Source: Sipunculus nudus
Taxonomy: Eukaryota > Annelida > Sipuncula > Golfingiida > Sipunculidae
Reading direction: 5' to 3'
DNA: 64,000 nucleotides
NCBI GenBank assembly: GCA_026874595.1
Contig: CM049315.1
Span: 20,297,664-20,361,663 of the forward strand
A program made the position numbers and the translations under genes. Under the pieces are notes generated by a model. That model searched no databases. It saw only the letters and a list, made by a program, of their open reading frames with translations, and was not told where the DNA came from. Shown in pieces: positions 14,101-25,029 of this stretch; position 1 is the stretch's first letter, and each line of letters starts with the position of its first letter.

Positions 14101-17100
14101 AGCCAAGGAAGATCTTCTCCACATACAACTGATACAATAAGCAAATGTGCCAAACTTTTCATTAATCTTAACCTCAATGGTGACCAACAGAGTGAGATTC
14201 ATAACAAGTCTGTGCAATAAACTGACAGATACAAGTTGTTAAGATTTTAGCAGAAGTTTTTATTTTAAATGAAAGTAAACACTTTTGAAATTCTTTTATA
14301 GCCCAATATCTAAAATCTAAATAACTAAGAGCAAAGGTCTGTTCATATGCAAAAGAACCAATCACCAGTACCTAGGATAAATATCTCTCAACATGACATC
14401 TATAAACAAACATTCTGAACCAAACTGTAAATGTCTTAATGATTGGGAACAATAATTAACACAGTAAAGTAACCTTTTTAGCTATATTGCAGAGTGCATC
14501 CTCAAAAAACACCCCATAGATACAACCACTTAAATCTTAGAGGGGCCTATTCAAATATCTGATGTATATATCTTAATCAAAACCCTTAAACCTTATATAA
14601 AACAGGCCAGAAAAGGCTGATACAACAACACAGGTTGTTTGATTTGTTTATATCCATATGTATATAACATGTGGGGGGGCCTGCAAAAATACCTCAAACA
14701 CATTAAACAATGATATCTTCGGAAAGTCAGACAAACAAGGCTTTTTTGAAAAGGGCGTTTTGCACCTGGCAAAGGGTATTTTGCAACTGTGATCTTTCAA
14801 CAATTTTTTGAAAGCCTATTTAATAAACATATTTCCCAACTTCAGTGGATTAAGCAACCAAAGCTTAACAATATGGATGTGAAAGAACAGATTTCTTCCA
14901 AGTCTTCAAAATATGCATGTGAAGCACCTGAAATTAAGCTTTTCAAGATACATAAGGGTAAAGAATTAAATTAAAAGTACAGAATATGATTTTGATATTA
15001 CAAAAGATTATGCAACATGACAGCTTTGCTCCAGTAAAACAACCAACCTCTGTGACAGACTGATTTTGTCCCGGGGTCTTGGGTGTCCTGGGGGTGCTGG
15101 TTGGTGAAAACATAGCTTGAGTGTCTAATACCATACCCTTTGCAATGGTGGTTTCTTCATATTCAAGCATCACTTGTGAATCTTCTTCCTTCACCTTAAC
15201 TCTGTGTATTGTCTTTCCTCTGCATAAGAACTTCAAGATAGCTTCCTTAGAGCAAGAAGAGAGAAACTGTACAAACTTGTGCATTCCCAAATAATTATAA
15301 AACAGAAGTTTTTTTTTATATGCTATCCTTGAAAAAAAATTGGCCATTCAAAGAAAATATAAAAGCAATTTGTGTATGATCTACATGGATATTAATTCTT
15401 CTCCATGAATCTGCACTGAAACAAAAATGTGAAAATAAGTTAAAAATAGGGGGATTTATACAGCTGAGACCACCAGTTTTCAACTCTCCAAACTTTCAAA
15501 TGTTAAATAAGCATATAAAGTTTCAGGACAATACAAGATCACACATGAGTAAATGGAATATGCTGTGATTTAGCAATCGTAAAAAGCTTAATTAATATAT
15601 GAAATTAATCTAATTAATATAATTATTGAGGTTGTGCCACCATTCTGACATAGAAAATAAACTTTCATAAATGAACATGCATAGTAAATTTCATGATAGT
15701 TCATTTAGTCATCAAGAGGGATGTGCTCCAAGGGAGGCGGGCATGCCTGGCAGTTTTTCCTGCAGCCCAGCACATGACCAGAAAGTGTCAGTTCCCACCT
15801 GGCAATAATATTTTAAAATTTTTAAGCAGTGATAAAAATACACACTAACATTAATATTTTATTTTATATTACTATAATTGACCCCTGTCAAATATATCAG
15901 ATGTGTATGTGTGCCAACTTATTGACATCCAGTGGTGCTTAAAATCAATATTTAATAGAGGGTATATACTCGGTCACAATGTGCTGATTTAGTTAATGTG
16001 AATGAATAAAATTTGATACCGTTAGTAGTGGATGTAGCCGCTAGGGTAGCACCACCATGTATCTGTTAGTGTATAAAAGACTAATGCTGATGTCACTGCC
16101 AAAATGATATGACATGCAAAACAATGTTTGATTGGCTGGTGATGGTGAACGATGTAAATATATGAATCTATTTGAAAGGTCACAGTTCATGATTTGGCCA
16201 AACTGATGCAGAGCCATGGAATCTGATGTTTGGCCTCAGATTTTAAGTGGGAAAAACTGAATATGGTCCCTTCTTTTACCCATATGGAAGTAATTTGCAA
16301 CTTATCCTGACAGAATACAAAATAACAGATGAGTTAACCATTGTGTTTTACAATTCACTTTGTTCTTTGCATCTGCATAGTGGTTAGCAATTTTAAACTT
16401 AAATAATACATTTGCTTATGAAGCTGAAATATCACATCTATAAAAACAAGTGACCCATGGGTCATGACGCTCAGCTGACTGGGAAGAGATACAGCAAAGG
16501 AAATTTTATCATCTGAATAGTTATATATACCCATTCAACTGAAGCATCAAACAGATTAACCAACAGGCCAAGATTGTGACTGTATTTATATATCTCAAAA
16601 ATAGAGAAAAAATGCATAAACTTTAAAAAAAATACAGGTGGTTCCACCAGTCTGCAGAAACTAATAAAAACACTTAATGGTCAATATCCATGCAAAGAAT
16701 CATGGTGATCTCTGCATTAGTTGTTCAGATACTTCAGCTTTTGTATCAAATTTTCCATTATTCTGAGGGATACTTCGGAGTCCTATAGCTTGAAGGATAT
16801 GGGTAACAGAGACCTAATTTCAGGTTTCCACAGATACTTTTTGTGGGCCTCCTTCCATGACAAGAATAAGGATTCTAGGTCCTGTTGTTACAATTTTTGC
16901 CACGTTAACAGATGACAGAATCCTTAAAGGTCTCAAAAATAGAGAAAAATATTTGTAAAAAAACCCAAACAAATACAGGTGGTGCCACAAGTCTGCAGAA
17001 ACTGATGAAACACTCCATAATCAATATCCATGCAAAGAATCATGGTGATCTCTGCATTAGTTGTTCAGATACTTCAGCTTTTGTATCAAATTTTCCATTA

Positions 17101-20100
17101 TTCTGAGGGATACTTCGGAGTCCTATAGCTTGAAGGATATGGGTAACAGAGACCTAATTTCAGGTTTCCACAGATACTTATCATGGGTCTCCCAGTGTGT
17201 CAAGAATGAAGATTCTAGGTCCAGTTGTTATGATTTGTGCCCTGTTAACAGATGTTCATATCTTTAAAGGTCTCAAAAATAGAGAAAAAATTTTGTAAAA
17301 AAACCCAAACAAATACAGGTGGTGCCACCAGTCTGCAGAAACTGATGAAACACTCCATGATCAATATCCATACAAACAATTATGGTGATCTCTGCATTAG
17401 TTGTTCAGATACTTCAGCTTTTTATCAATTTTTTCCATTATTCTGAGATGTACTTTGGAGTGCCATAGCTCAAATGATATTAGTAACAGAGACCTAATTA
17501 CAGGTTGCCATGGAGACTTTTCATGGGTCTCCCTGTGTATCAAGAATGAAGATTCCAGGTCCAGTCGTTACAATTTGTACACTGTTGACAGATAACTACA
17601 TCCTTAAAGGTCTCAAAAATAGAAAATAAAAAATTGTAAAAATTTGAAAAAAAATACAGGTGGCACCACCAGTCTACAGGAACTGATGAAACACCTCTTG
17701 ATCAATAAGTATGCCAAAAATCATGACCATCAGTGTTGTAGTTTGTTTTTTATCAAAATTTCCATTATTCTGGGGGGTAATTGGGAGCCCCACAGCTCAA
17801 AGGATATGGGTAATGTCGTGGCAGATCGTGTGAGCTGTTTGTGTTCAGTGTTCCATATAAATATAATGTAGTCCTCCAAAGGGGAATATCTCGTCTTTAT
17901 TCCTCGACACATATATATATACACAGTATATATATAGATATATCCAGGTTCACAAATTACTATATTGATTATTCTCCAGTGATACACTCCAGTAGTTCTA
18001 GCTTACCAGTAGGCTTCAATGTGACATAGTACAGGTTCTTCTTATTCTCTATTCTTAACATATATTATCACCAGGTTACTTCAGCCATCAGCCCCCTCAC
18101 CCCTATGGTGCAGCATCAGCATCTCATGATCTCTATTGCCAGTATTGTCCTTGCTGTCGTACCTGGCGTTGGCAGATTCTCAGTGTAATTTCCCCCGCCT
18201 GCTACCCAGACCGGGGGTTTATAAGGTCTCTAACCCTTGCACAGGGTGGTGCAATATGCTGACCTGCTACAAACTGATGAAATCAGTAGCAAGGGCTGTT
18301 GGAGCCTGATGCAATATCAGAGCAATTAGTTCTGGTGGCCCCTTGTTTTGGTCACATGACCAGTGTCCCAGCATTTATGGCCTCAACATTTTTCTCCTAG
18401 GATTTTTGTCCCTGACAGTAACAGAGACCTTATTTCAGGTTTTCATGGAGACTGTTCATAGGTCTCTCACTATGTGAGGAATGAAGATTCTAGGTCCAGT
18501 CTTTACAATTTGTGCCCTGTTAACAGATGTTCACATTTTTAAAGGTCTCAAAAATAGAGAAAAAAATTGGCGCCACCAGTCTGCAGGAACTGATGAAACT
18601 TCTCATGATCAATATGTATGCAAAAATTCATGACCATCAGTGATGTAGTTAATGAGATATTGAAGTTTTTGTATGAAATTTTTTAATATTCTGGGGGGGG
18701 GGGGGGGACTTTGGGGTTCCATAGCTCGAAGGATATGGGTAACAGAGACCTAATTTCTGGTTTCCAAGGAGATTTTTCATGGACCTCTCAGAATGTAAAG
18801 TTTCCAGATTCTAGGTCCAGCGGTTACAATTTGTGCCAGGTTAACGGACAAACGGACGGACAGACGGACGGCGGACAAAGAGTGATCGCTATAGCTCAGA
18901 TAACTTACAGTCAGCTGAGCTAAAAATAAAAGTTTAAAGATGCAGCACATCCCTGCATCAATTATTGAGATATGTGAGTTCTCATATAAAATATTACTAA
19001 ACAAGTACAAATTGCAGTGAAATATAACAACTTTTAGTAATATGTCTGAAGAATTAGATGGGTCAATTTTATCCACATTTGTTTTGCTATGTAGCTCACA
19101 CAATAGATGTACAGCATGGAGCTATTCAGAATAATTACATAATATAAATTATTTTTAATGTATGTGGTCCCTTTCGGTCTAATAAAAATATGTAATAAAA
19201 GTTTTTCTACTACTTTATCAAAAATTTATGTCGCACATGTATTTGTATGCAAAACTTTAATTAAAACACAAGAATGAGGTATAAGAAATGCATAATCAAT
19301 ATCTGAAAATAAGTTCCTTAAACAATAACAAATGTAAAACACTTACCTGTACTGTATTCAGCATCTTCATGCCATGGTTACAATATATGACTAGACTGGT
19401 ATCATCCAGCTTTTCTTTCAGTGTGCCCTCTTCAGGTGCTGCCCTCTGCAGGTGGACAAGGACATCAGCAAGGTCTAGGGAGTTGCAGAGTTTCTTGTAA
19501 CTTGTGTACTTCTTAGCTGCCTGGTTCAATTCAGGATCAGTATCAACACTGGTGTCACTGCCCAAAACTCTCCGCATCAAAACTGTATTGGTGTGTAGCA
19601 CATCACTGACCTTTGTGTCAAAGTCTCCAACAGTCTGAAATTAAAAAAAGCCAAGATTTCTCCAATTTCAATTATTTTCAGGTACCTATATATATGACAG
19701 ATCCAGACCCCTTTAGCCCCTACCGATCACTCCCTATTATAAACAACATATACATGTAGCTTCACAAAAGCTAAATTTGAACTAAATTTAAAAATAAATG
19801 AGACTTCTGCATTTTCAAGCATGCCCGGTCCATGCCCCTCAGGTAACTCCAGATTAAAAACAGCAAATATAAGCTTCGTAAATGTCAAACACAACTTTTT
19901 TATTGTGCCCTATAGGACACTCCTGGTCAATCCAGACCCTCTCAAGCCCTCTTAAGTAAAATTCATGAAAGCTAAAATAATCCTAAATGAGACCTCTACA
20001 TTTTCAAACAAGTTAGTGGAGCCGATAAGAAATTTCTGGTAGGTCGAGGCCACAGTATGATTTACCTGCTGACCCCCCCCCCCCCCCCCCACCTCATAGT

Positions 20101-21610
20101 GCCTGTGTATGTAATAATATTATGGAATACGTAACATTTTAAAATGGCAAAATCTTAAAACAATAACTGTCTTTCATCATACAGGCTTTAGCAGTCATTG
20201 GGTAAATCAGAGGACTGGGAGATCATCATCTGAGAAGAGGTTACACGTTCGGTGTCGGCAACCAACACCAAGGGGTCAGGGTGGATTCTCTATAAGTTTA
20301 ATAGAAGGCTCTGCACTGCAGCCATGTTTTACTCAAAAACAAATGTGTTTTTCAGGTTCCTTAGTGTTAAGCAATAGGCTGATCGTACACCCGTGAAGGA
20401 CCGACCCACAGGTGTGGTAGTTAACAGTTACCCCTCTATAATACCTAGACCACTGTAGCCAGCTGCATATAGTGATTTACCTCTTTGTTCATTTGTGCCA
20501 GGCAGAGCTGCAAAGCAACCAGCTGATCTTCATAACCAAACACAGTCTGTCTCTCGTTCTGCTGAAGGCCTGCTGCTCTAAACAACTCAACAGCATGATG
20601 CTGGATTGTGTGGTTCTCAGGATCACCATCAGATGTCACCAGTGTCTGCCAGGATGAGCAAGCTACAAAGATAATATAACATTACAACAGCTCAACATTT
20701 TTGACTGTGGTTTCTGTTTTGTTTGCTAGGGTTTCAAATTTGTGATGTCCCTGTAAGAGAAATAATCAGGAAAGTAAAAAAATTGTGACTAAGAGGCACT
20801 ATCATCAAAAGGGCAAGTCAAAAACCAAGAGACAGATATTATATAAAAATAATTTATGTTGTATATTACCGTTAATGTAAGACAGGTATTATAAATTCTC
20901 AGATCCTTCAAATTATTTGACAACAATGAACACTGATTGCTAAACATTCAATATTCCCTTGGGTGCCCTTCCATATTTTACAATTTTTTGCACAAATACT
21001 ACTTTGTATAATTCATTCATAAAATGGACATACTCTATGAAGGTCTCCATGCATGATAAGGTTGTGAAAACTGAACCCTTGCTAAACAATGAGAAAAGGT
21101 AAAAAATCCTGAAATGTTAACCCCATGAATAAGAAGTCACAGTCTTTGATAACACAGGCTTGATCCAATTTCAAAATATTTTAATGTAAAACACTTTTAA
21201 AGCTGGATTAGAGGTCATCATGGATATTATTATGTTAGTATACACATGCTTTTGACTTTAATACTGCATTTCAGTTTAGTTGTAAGGCTGATATTTAGTT
21301 TGATATATAATCCAAACTTATTTTTGTAAGAACCTATTATCATTTCACATGCACATGTCTTTATGGTTGTTTTTTTTCCAAACAAAATGTCAGTAACACA
21401 GGTAGAACAAAACCTACATTAAAGACAATAGTGTTTGATATTAAACAAAGGTGATGAGTGCAAGTAGGGAAGGAAAGAAGGAGGATAGGTGTGAAGAGAT
21501 GACAGATGGTGGATCAGGGATGACGAAGCCAGTGAGGATGTGGAAGAAAAAAACAAATATGTGTGAACGCCGCTTATAGGAATAAATTGTGCATCTATAT
21601 ATATTTATAC

Positions 21611-21686
<76 letters not shown>

Positions 21687-22300
21687 TATACAATTGTATG
21701 GAACATCAGATATGCACAAGACCCTTTCAAAAATGATGATTCAAAAACAGGGTAAACTAAATATAAATTCAACACCTCTTTTTCTATTTCCAGGGAAATG
21801 ATATTCAATTTTGGATACATATATGAATACTAAAGTGGGAAACAAATTTAGGCATATTAGGCATTTGGACTGATAATTTGTTATTGCCTTATCAGCATGC
21901 AACTGATGGACCCATGATGGCACTGTTCATAAACCTGTAATGTAAAAATTGTTTTTATGGTAAAAACTAGGGCTGTAACATTAGATTATCTCATAAAACG
22001 ATCCACAATGCAATACATACTAAGTATATCATACTTCATAGGCTATGGTAGATTATAACCAAAAAAAAAATATTCTTGCTCAAGGAAATTGGAAAGATTA
22101 CCAAACTTTTTCTTTTTCAAATCTATTCCCAACGTATAAATTTCAATTTTAAACATTCCAAAGAAAAAACCGACAGTTTGCCAAGTTTGATGTGTATGAC
22201 TGATGAAATATCAACCTGCCCTACCTCTGTCTAGTTTCAGCTGAGCAACAACAGGAGACAGATCACACACATCTGTTGAATGGATGAGGTAGACACTCAT
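1896..22300 (-). CDS. PARPBP: PARPBP (PARI, PCNA-interacting partner), 11 coding exons
   Basis: Orthologue of PARPBP/PARI, a nuclear anti-recombinase with a degenerate UvrD-like helicase fold. In vertebrates it binds PCNA and RAD51 and limits homologous recombination at forks. Exons, in order of transcription: 22300-22225, 20662-20481, 19634-19347, 15245-15048, 14128-13964, 12634-12480, 11857-11695, 7223-7051, 4390-4309, 3810-3707, 2199-1896. All introns are GT-AG and every junction keeps phase. The product is about 629 aa; human PARPBP is 579. Landmarks matching the family include VLNVPNRDL and KQMSMYQ (exon 5), GGKSYAP and YVKGLAEF (exon 6), KSPIE...KPLAER (exons 8-9) and the C-terminal PIP box [10 protein letters not shown] at residues 620-629. 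The upstream end is uncertain because an acceptor-like site lies just before the ATG. Introns make up over 90% of the locus and are packed with repeats. Confidence 0.93.
2590..3205. repeat. Dispersed repeat with ~305 bp internal tandem units
   Basis: Two diverged units can be aligned: the block around 2634 (tgaccataccatgtttc...) matches that at 2939 (tgatcatagcatgtttc...). Both are followed by a (t)gag(t/a)aataag motif and then by gaa(a)agtatgtca(a/g)ggtca-like sequence. The end cagcctatatggctgagggct is a small near-palindrome. It lies in the last PARPBP intron and has no coding capacity. Confidence 0.6.
3707..3810 (-). CDS. PARPBP: PARPBP coding exon 10
   Basis: Acceptor ATATTTCAG|GTGAAG, donor CCAAG|GTAACA. 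It encodes [19 protein letters not shown] and on to residue ~528, ending two bases into a Ser codon. The Lys-rich opening corresponds to the human KIKMKQTLIRSQF region. Confidence 0.85.
4309..4390 (-). CDS. PARPBP: PARPBP coding exon 9
   Basis: Acceptor TTTCTTAG|GTCACC, donor AAG|GTCAGT. An 82 nt exon. The first base completes a Lys codon, then 27 codons give [20 protein letters not shown], matching human RSPTQ...IKPLRER. It ends in phase 0. Confidence 0.88.
6095..6945. mobile_element. Solo LTR, family A copy 1 (851 bp, TSD ATTC)
   Basis: Starts TGTTACGGAACC, ends ACATCTGTAACA, and is flanked on both sides by ATTC. Related copies lie at 42558-43234 and 47952-49054, each with its own 4-bp duplication (TTGT and GTAT). 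TG...CA termini, 4-bp target duplications and no internal coding region fit a solo LTR left by recombination of a Gypsy-type retrotransposon. A MITE with a TGTTAC/GTAACA inverted repeat is the alternative. Located in a PARPBP intron. Confidence 0.8.
7051..7223 (-). CDS. PARPBP: PARPBP coding exon 8
   Basis: Acceptor TTATACAG|TCTGC, donor AA|GTAAGT. It encodes residues ~410-466: a Gly/Ala-rich start, [18 protein letters not shown] (family: GTAYCGRDTVKALLVLLD), and an end FQSLISQF that leads into the conserved SP motif of exon 9. No long continuous open frame covers it; it was found by reading the minus strand between splice sites. Confidence 0.88.
7972..11490. repeat. Array 1 of ~330 bp repeat with 654 bp higher-order unit
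   Basis: Tandem monomers each contain, in order, gtggcgccacca, ctgatgaaaca(c/t), a cattattctggggggtact block, gatatgggtaacagagacc, a gattctaggtcca block and gtgccctgttaacagatg. From about 8400 to 10380 the array is a nearly perfect 654 bp two-monomer unit; the same 66-residue frame recurs exactly 654 bp apart at 9074 and 9728. The left end has the palindrome TGACCCATGGGTCA (7975-7988) followed by gctcagctgactg. The right end carries the inverse cagtcagctgagc. The open frames inside are repeat artefacts. Confidence 0.9.
11695..11857 (-). CDS. PARPBP: PARPBP coding exon 7
   Basis: Acceptor TTTTAACAG|CACAG, donor AAAAG|GTAACT. The first base completes the Ser codon left by exon 6. It encodes residues ~355-409, a Leu/Lys/Gln-rich helical segment with [13 protein letters not shown] and [16 protein letters not shown]. 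Family similarity is weaker here. Placement rests on phase, splice sites and position between two well-matched exons. Confidence 0.85.
12480..12634 (-). CDS. PARPBP: PARPBP coding exon 6
   Basis: Acceptor TTCTACAG|ACTGC, donor AAG|GTATTC. It begins in phase 0 and ends after two bases of a Ser codon. It encodes residues ~304-354, including LGGKSYAP and [15 protein letters not shown], which match GGKGYAP and HVKGLSNFINFIDKL of the human protein. Confidence 0.95.
13383..13975. repeat. Minisatellite derived from PARPBP exon 5 end and donor
   Basis: Eight intronic copies of a 59-74 bp unit lead into the real exon end at 13964. Each carries (plus strand) aatacctggtacattgacatctg with small changes, which is the reverse complement of the last exonic bases plus the splice donor of exon 5. 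Unit starts lie near 13403, 13477, 13550, 13609, 13682, 13756, 13816 and 13889. Short units lack about 14 bp (caagtaactgtag). All but the copy near 13477 keep a GT at the donor position. Confidence 0.93.
13964..14128 (-). CDS. PARPBP: PARPBP coding exon 5
   Basis: Acceptor TTGTATCAG|TTGTATG, donor CAG|GTATTC. It is 165 nt, phase 0 to phase 0, encoding residues ~249-303. It carries the best-conserved part of the protein: [10 protein letters not shown], then [18 protein letters not shown], then KQMSMYQ. The last ~22 exonic bases and the donor itself are the seed of the minisatellite filling the adjacent intron (13383-13975). Confidence 0.95.
14129..15047. other. PARPBP intron 4, no feature recognised
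   Basis: No repeat, RNA gene or extra exon is recognised here. The small plus-strand open frame at 14789-14974 has no domain and no supporting splice context. Confidence 0.5.
15048..15245 (-). CDS. PARPBP: PARPBP coding exon 4
   Basis: The acceptor is taken as the pyrimidine-rich TTTCTCTCTTCTTGCTCTAAG|GAAGC. An alternative CAG at 15267-15269 would start the exon at 15266 and add seven in-frame residues. The donor GAG|GTTGGT is weak but keeps phase 0 into exon 5. It encodes [11 protein letters not shown] (family: QLLDFLSGK) followed by a Ser/Thr/Pro-rich linker, [10 protein letters not shown], corresponding to the SIPTSPTSK linker of the human protein. Confidence 0.85.
16447..18930. repeat. 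Array 2 of the ~330 bp repeat, split by a solo LTR
   Basis: Same family as the array at 7972-11490. It opens with the identical aaacaagtgacccatggg and gctcagctgactgggaagaga, and closes with gagtgatcgctatagctcag and cagtcagctgagct. Monomers here are more diverged from each other, so this array is older or was not recently homogenised. A 604 bp LTR-like insertion at 17814-18417 interrupts one monomer inside its gggtaacagagacc motif. Confidence 0.88.
17814..18417. mobile_element. Solo LTR, family B (604 bp, TSD GTAA)
   Basis: Starts TGTCGTGGCAGATCG and ends TTTTTGTCCCTGACA. It is flanked by GTAA on both sides, and removing it restores the monomer motif gatatgggtaacagagacc. That gives an exact empty-site reconstruction. 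A TATA-like tttataagg lies near 18219. TG...CA ends and a 4-bp duplication fit a solo LTR unrelated in sequence to the TGTTACGG family. Confidence 0.85.
19347..19634 (-). CDS. PARPBP: PARPBP coding exon 3
   Basis: Acceptor TTTCAG|ACTG, donor CAG|GTAAGT. It is 288 nt, phase 0 to phase 0, encoding residues ~87-182. Conserved pieces include [11 protein letters not shown] (family: GEF...LSDVL) and [10 protein letters not shown] (family: LDLIDVY). Confidence 0.92.
19690..20020. repeat. Two-copy ~235 bp degenerate repeat
   Basis: gatccagacccctttagcccc at about 19699 and caatccagaccctctcaagcccc-like sequence at about 19930 are each followed by a (g)aaagctaaa block and then aatgagac(t/c)tct(g/a)cattttca. 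The copies are diverged and non-coding. A run of 18 C lies just beyond, near 20073-20090. Confidence 0.55.
20481..20662 (-). CDS. PARPBP: PARPBP coding exon 2
   Basis: Acceptor TTTGTAG|CTTGC, donor GAG|GTAAAT. The first two bases complete an Ala codon and the exon ends in phase 0. It encodes residues ~26-86. The segment [13 protein letters not shown] matches the family's conserved N-terminal LLALQLSMAENNK block, and the preceding [15 protein letters not shown] aligns with the start of human PARPBP. Confidence 0.9.
21611..21684. repeat. (TA)n microsatellite
   Basis: Long TA tract in PARPBP intron 1. It generates the Tyr/Ile repeat frames seen on both strands. Confidence 0.95.
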
Positions 22301-22307
22301 GTTGGCA
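22225..22307 (-). CDS. PARPBP: PARPBP coding exon 1 (start codon at 22300)
   Basis: The ATG at 22300-22298 opens 25 codons plus one base, beginning [14 protein letters not shown], and ends at donor GAG|GTAGGG. A good acceptor (TTTTAATTTTTCAG) lies just upstream at 22308-22310. This is therefore probably an internal exon preceded by a 5' UTR or a further coding exon. If translation enters from upstream, the residues before Met are Ala-Asn. The segment extends the protein beyond the start of human PARPBP. Confidence 0.75.
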
Positions 22308-22429
22308 CTGAAAAATTAAAACAGATAAACATATAGTTATTATCTACCAATATAAATGGCTTTTGGAACAGAGCAACATAAGCAATGATTTTTAGCAAAC
22401 CTGTGAGCTTATCTGAGGGTGTGGTGCCG

Positions 22430-23480
22430 TCCGTCATCTGTACGTTAACCTTTACAATCTCAAAAAACAGCAGGAGCTAGCATCAGGCTGCATCACTAGA
22501 TTTCATGCAAAAAAAACAGTCATCTAAGAAGCTCTATGGGATTTTGCTTATTTTTTACTATATGCACTCTTAGATTTTAAAGAGAAAAATTTTAAAAAAA
22601 CTTTAAAAATCTTCTTCTCCAACCAAATTGTTTAATATTTCACAGAAATAATGTCTCTCTCAAGTTTGTTTAAATGGTTCAAGTTTGGTGATTTGTGGCA
22701 TAGTAACAGGAAGCTGAACTTAGTAATTTAGCCAAAAAAAGATACTAAAATTACAATCTCAGGAATGGCTGGTGCTATCATCACCAAAATTTATGCAAAT
22801 GTTGGTCACAATATGACTCATATTAATAGTCATATTTGAAATTAAGGTACTTCTTGTAGGGGGGTACATAAACCCATAATTTCTCAGAAATAGCAGGAGC
22901 TAGCATCATCAAATTTTATGTAAAAATCTGTAATGTTGTGGTATTGAGCCTTTTGTCACGTCACCTGCATTAACTTACATTTAACAGGGGAAAAGCTTAA
23001 AATCCTCAACAAATCTTCTTCTCTGAAATCATTCAGCCAAATTGTATAATTTCACAGGAATGATCCCAGACCAGCTCTCTCAAGTTTGTTCAAATGGTTT
23101 AGGTTTGATGAATTTTGGCCAAGTTACAGGAGGAATTTCAACTTAGTCAACTGGCCAAGTAAGCATACTAACATAACAATCTCAGAAACGACAGGAGCTA
23201 GCATGACCAAGTTTTGTACAAATGTTGGTCACATGACTCATTTGAAATTGCAGTTTTTGTGATACCACTTACATGGACCTGTTTTTACAGGCAAAAACCT
23301 CATGATTTTAACCTCTTTCAGCAAAAAAATGTTTTATGATCAAACTGATAAGCTGAATTGTTTAATTTTTTACAAGATAGTCCTAAGGTAGGGTTCTTTC
23401 AGTTGTATAAGAATATCTTGGGTTTCGTTAATTTTTGGTCGAGTCATTAAGAAAGCTGAAGCTGCTCTTGTGGCCTTAGT
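22430..23480. repeat. Diverged tandem repeat, ~420 bp period
   Basis: The segment ctctctcaagtttgtt(t/c)aaatggtt recurs at about 22657 and 23077. Each copy is followed by a gtaacagga block, an actta-rich stretch and acaatctcag(g/a)aa(t/c)g. The motif caggagctagcat occurs at about 22470, 22890 and 23194. A third, weaker unit follows near 23390. It lies upstream of PARPBP exon 1 and could contain unseen 5' UTR, but no coding exon is visible. Confidence 0.65.
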
Positions 23481-23671
23481 AAGCTTATTTCAAACTGAGG
23501 GCTGCAATAGTCTTCTTTTGCAAAACTGTTGTTTCAGCTTCTGCAACACTGCACAAAAATTATTCTCAGGAGGCTTTTGTTCAAGTCACTTAAATAATTT
23601 TTGCTGAATTATTTAACTTTTAAAAATGAAATGACTGCATTTTTCATTATTCTAACCAATTTGAAAATAAA

Positions 23672-24550
23672 AAATGACCCATGGGTAATGACGCTCAGCT
23701 GATTGACTTTCTTAGTGGCTATAGTGTGATACTAGATGGATTTATATGTTTGTTACTGGTTGTCCTATTGGGGACTGTACAGAAGCCTGTAATTTATCCA
23801 AACGGGTAGTTGGCAAGCAACTTTTTGTATCCGCCAAAATCAGAGTAGGATGGGTGTAGTGAGGCATGGATTGAGTGGCGAGGGGAAATAAGTTAGATGT
23901 GTTACATATTAGCATTGATGTCTGCCACATAAACATGATTGTAGGTGGCCTCACCTGTAATTTGAACGAGAAACTATCCAGGATGTATACACATGCCAAA
24001 TTTCAGGTGTATAAGTCAAACCACTACCAAGATATAAGTGATTTTAACCCAAGTCGAACGAATAGATGGACACTGTGCAAAAATGGTTGCAGGTGGCACC
24101 ACCAGTTTCTTGTATGATAAAGAGCTATGTGAGATCTTAACACATTCAAATTTTCAGGAAGATATGTCAAACCAGTCTGGAGATATAAGCATGGATGTCT
24201 GCAGCATGAATGTGAATGAAGGTGGCGCCACCTGTCATAGATTCAAGAAAGCTATCCAGGATGTATACTCATGCCGAATTTCAGGTGAATTAGTCAAACC
24301 ACTGCAGAGATATGAGTGATTTTAACCCAAGGCAGATGAACAGATGGACACTGTGCAAAAATGGCTGCAGGTGGTGCCACCATTTTTGTGTATGTTATAA
24401 AGCTATCCAAGGGCTACATTTGTACAAATTCCTTTTCCTGATTGGTCAAATGAGTCCGAAGATATGTGGTAAAATGTGTCAAAACAGACGCACAGATGGA
24501 GGTACTGGAGAGAGGAAAGGTCGGTTGTCAACGCCAATTGGTTAGGCAAC
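23672..24550. repeat. Inverted-end repeat element with ~272 bp core units
   Basis: Begins with tgacccatgggtaatgacgctcagctga, a variant of the left end of the 7972 and 16447 arrays. The following 30 bases match the reverse complement of those arrays' right end. The core has two units (about 23919 and 24190) carrying ttgatgtctgcc/atggatgtctgc, aaaccact(a/g)c, attttaacccaag and gatggacactgtgcaaaaatgg. A ggtggc(a/g)ccacc palindrome separates half-units. This is a sister element with different core repeats. Confidence 0.65.
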
Positions 24551-25029
24551 AGTCGGCATGTGACCCTGATATTTGCTGTAAGTTTCAGAAAAGGTTCCAG
24601 TAGTCTCAGAAGAGTTCTCCAGAAACGAACGCCGCCGTGGCAGAGAACCCTGTCATAAAAAGTGTCCCCAAAACTTTGTTTTGGTGGATACAATGAGGTC
24701 ATGGTGACGTAATTACCCATGTGGAGGTATATGATGGTAGGGGTCACTAGGTGTAAAATTGTCAAGATTCAGCAACAGTAAATGATACAAGTCATGATAG
24801 AAGATTTGCTACTGGATTTAATAGAAAACATGAAAACTTTTAGCTAACATTCAGTAACAACTTGCAGAAAACAGGTCACTGGGACCTTATGTATAATTTC
24901 CAAGTGTTTTTTTTTCATGACTTCCCTCATTATGTCAGAAGCTTTTAAGTCCAATGATAACTATTTGTGCCTTATAGCAAAATCAAAGTTCCAGGTTTTA
25001 CCCAATAGTAAAAATGTCATTTGAAGGTC

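Noticed and set aside
7972-18930. CRISPR-like or bacterial repeat array
   Set aside because: Repeat length, degeneracy and spliced host gene all indicate a eukaryotic tandem repeat; there are no short direct repeats with unique spacers.
20160-20460. Possible tRNA-derived SINE (ggttacacgttcggtg)
   Set aside because: The B-box-like word is not preceded by an A box at the right spacing, and no second copy or poly-A end is visible.
21441-21801. Long open frames rich in Tyr-Ile repeats on both strands
   Set aside because: They are translations of the (TA)n tract at 21611-21684. The same applies near 36699-36947 and 935-1153.
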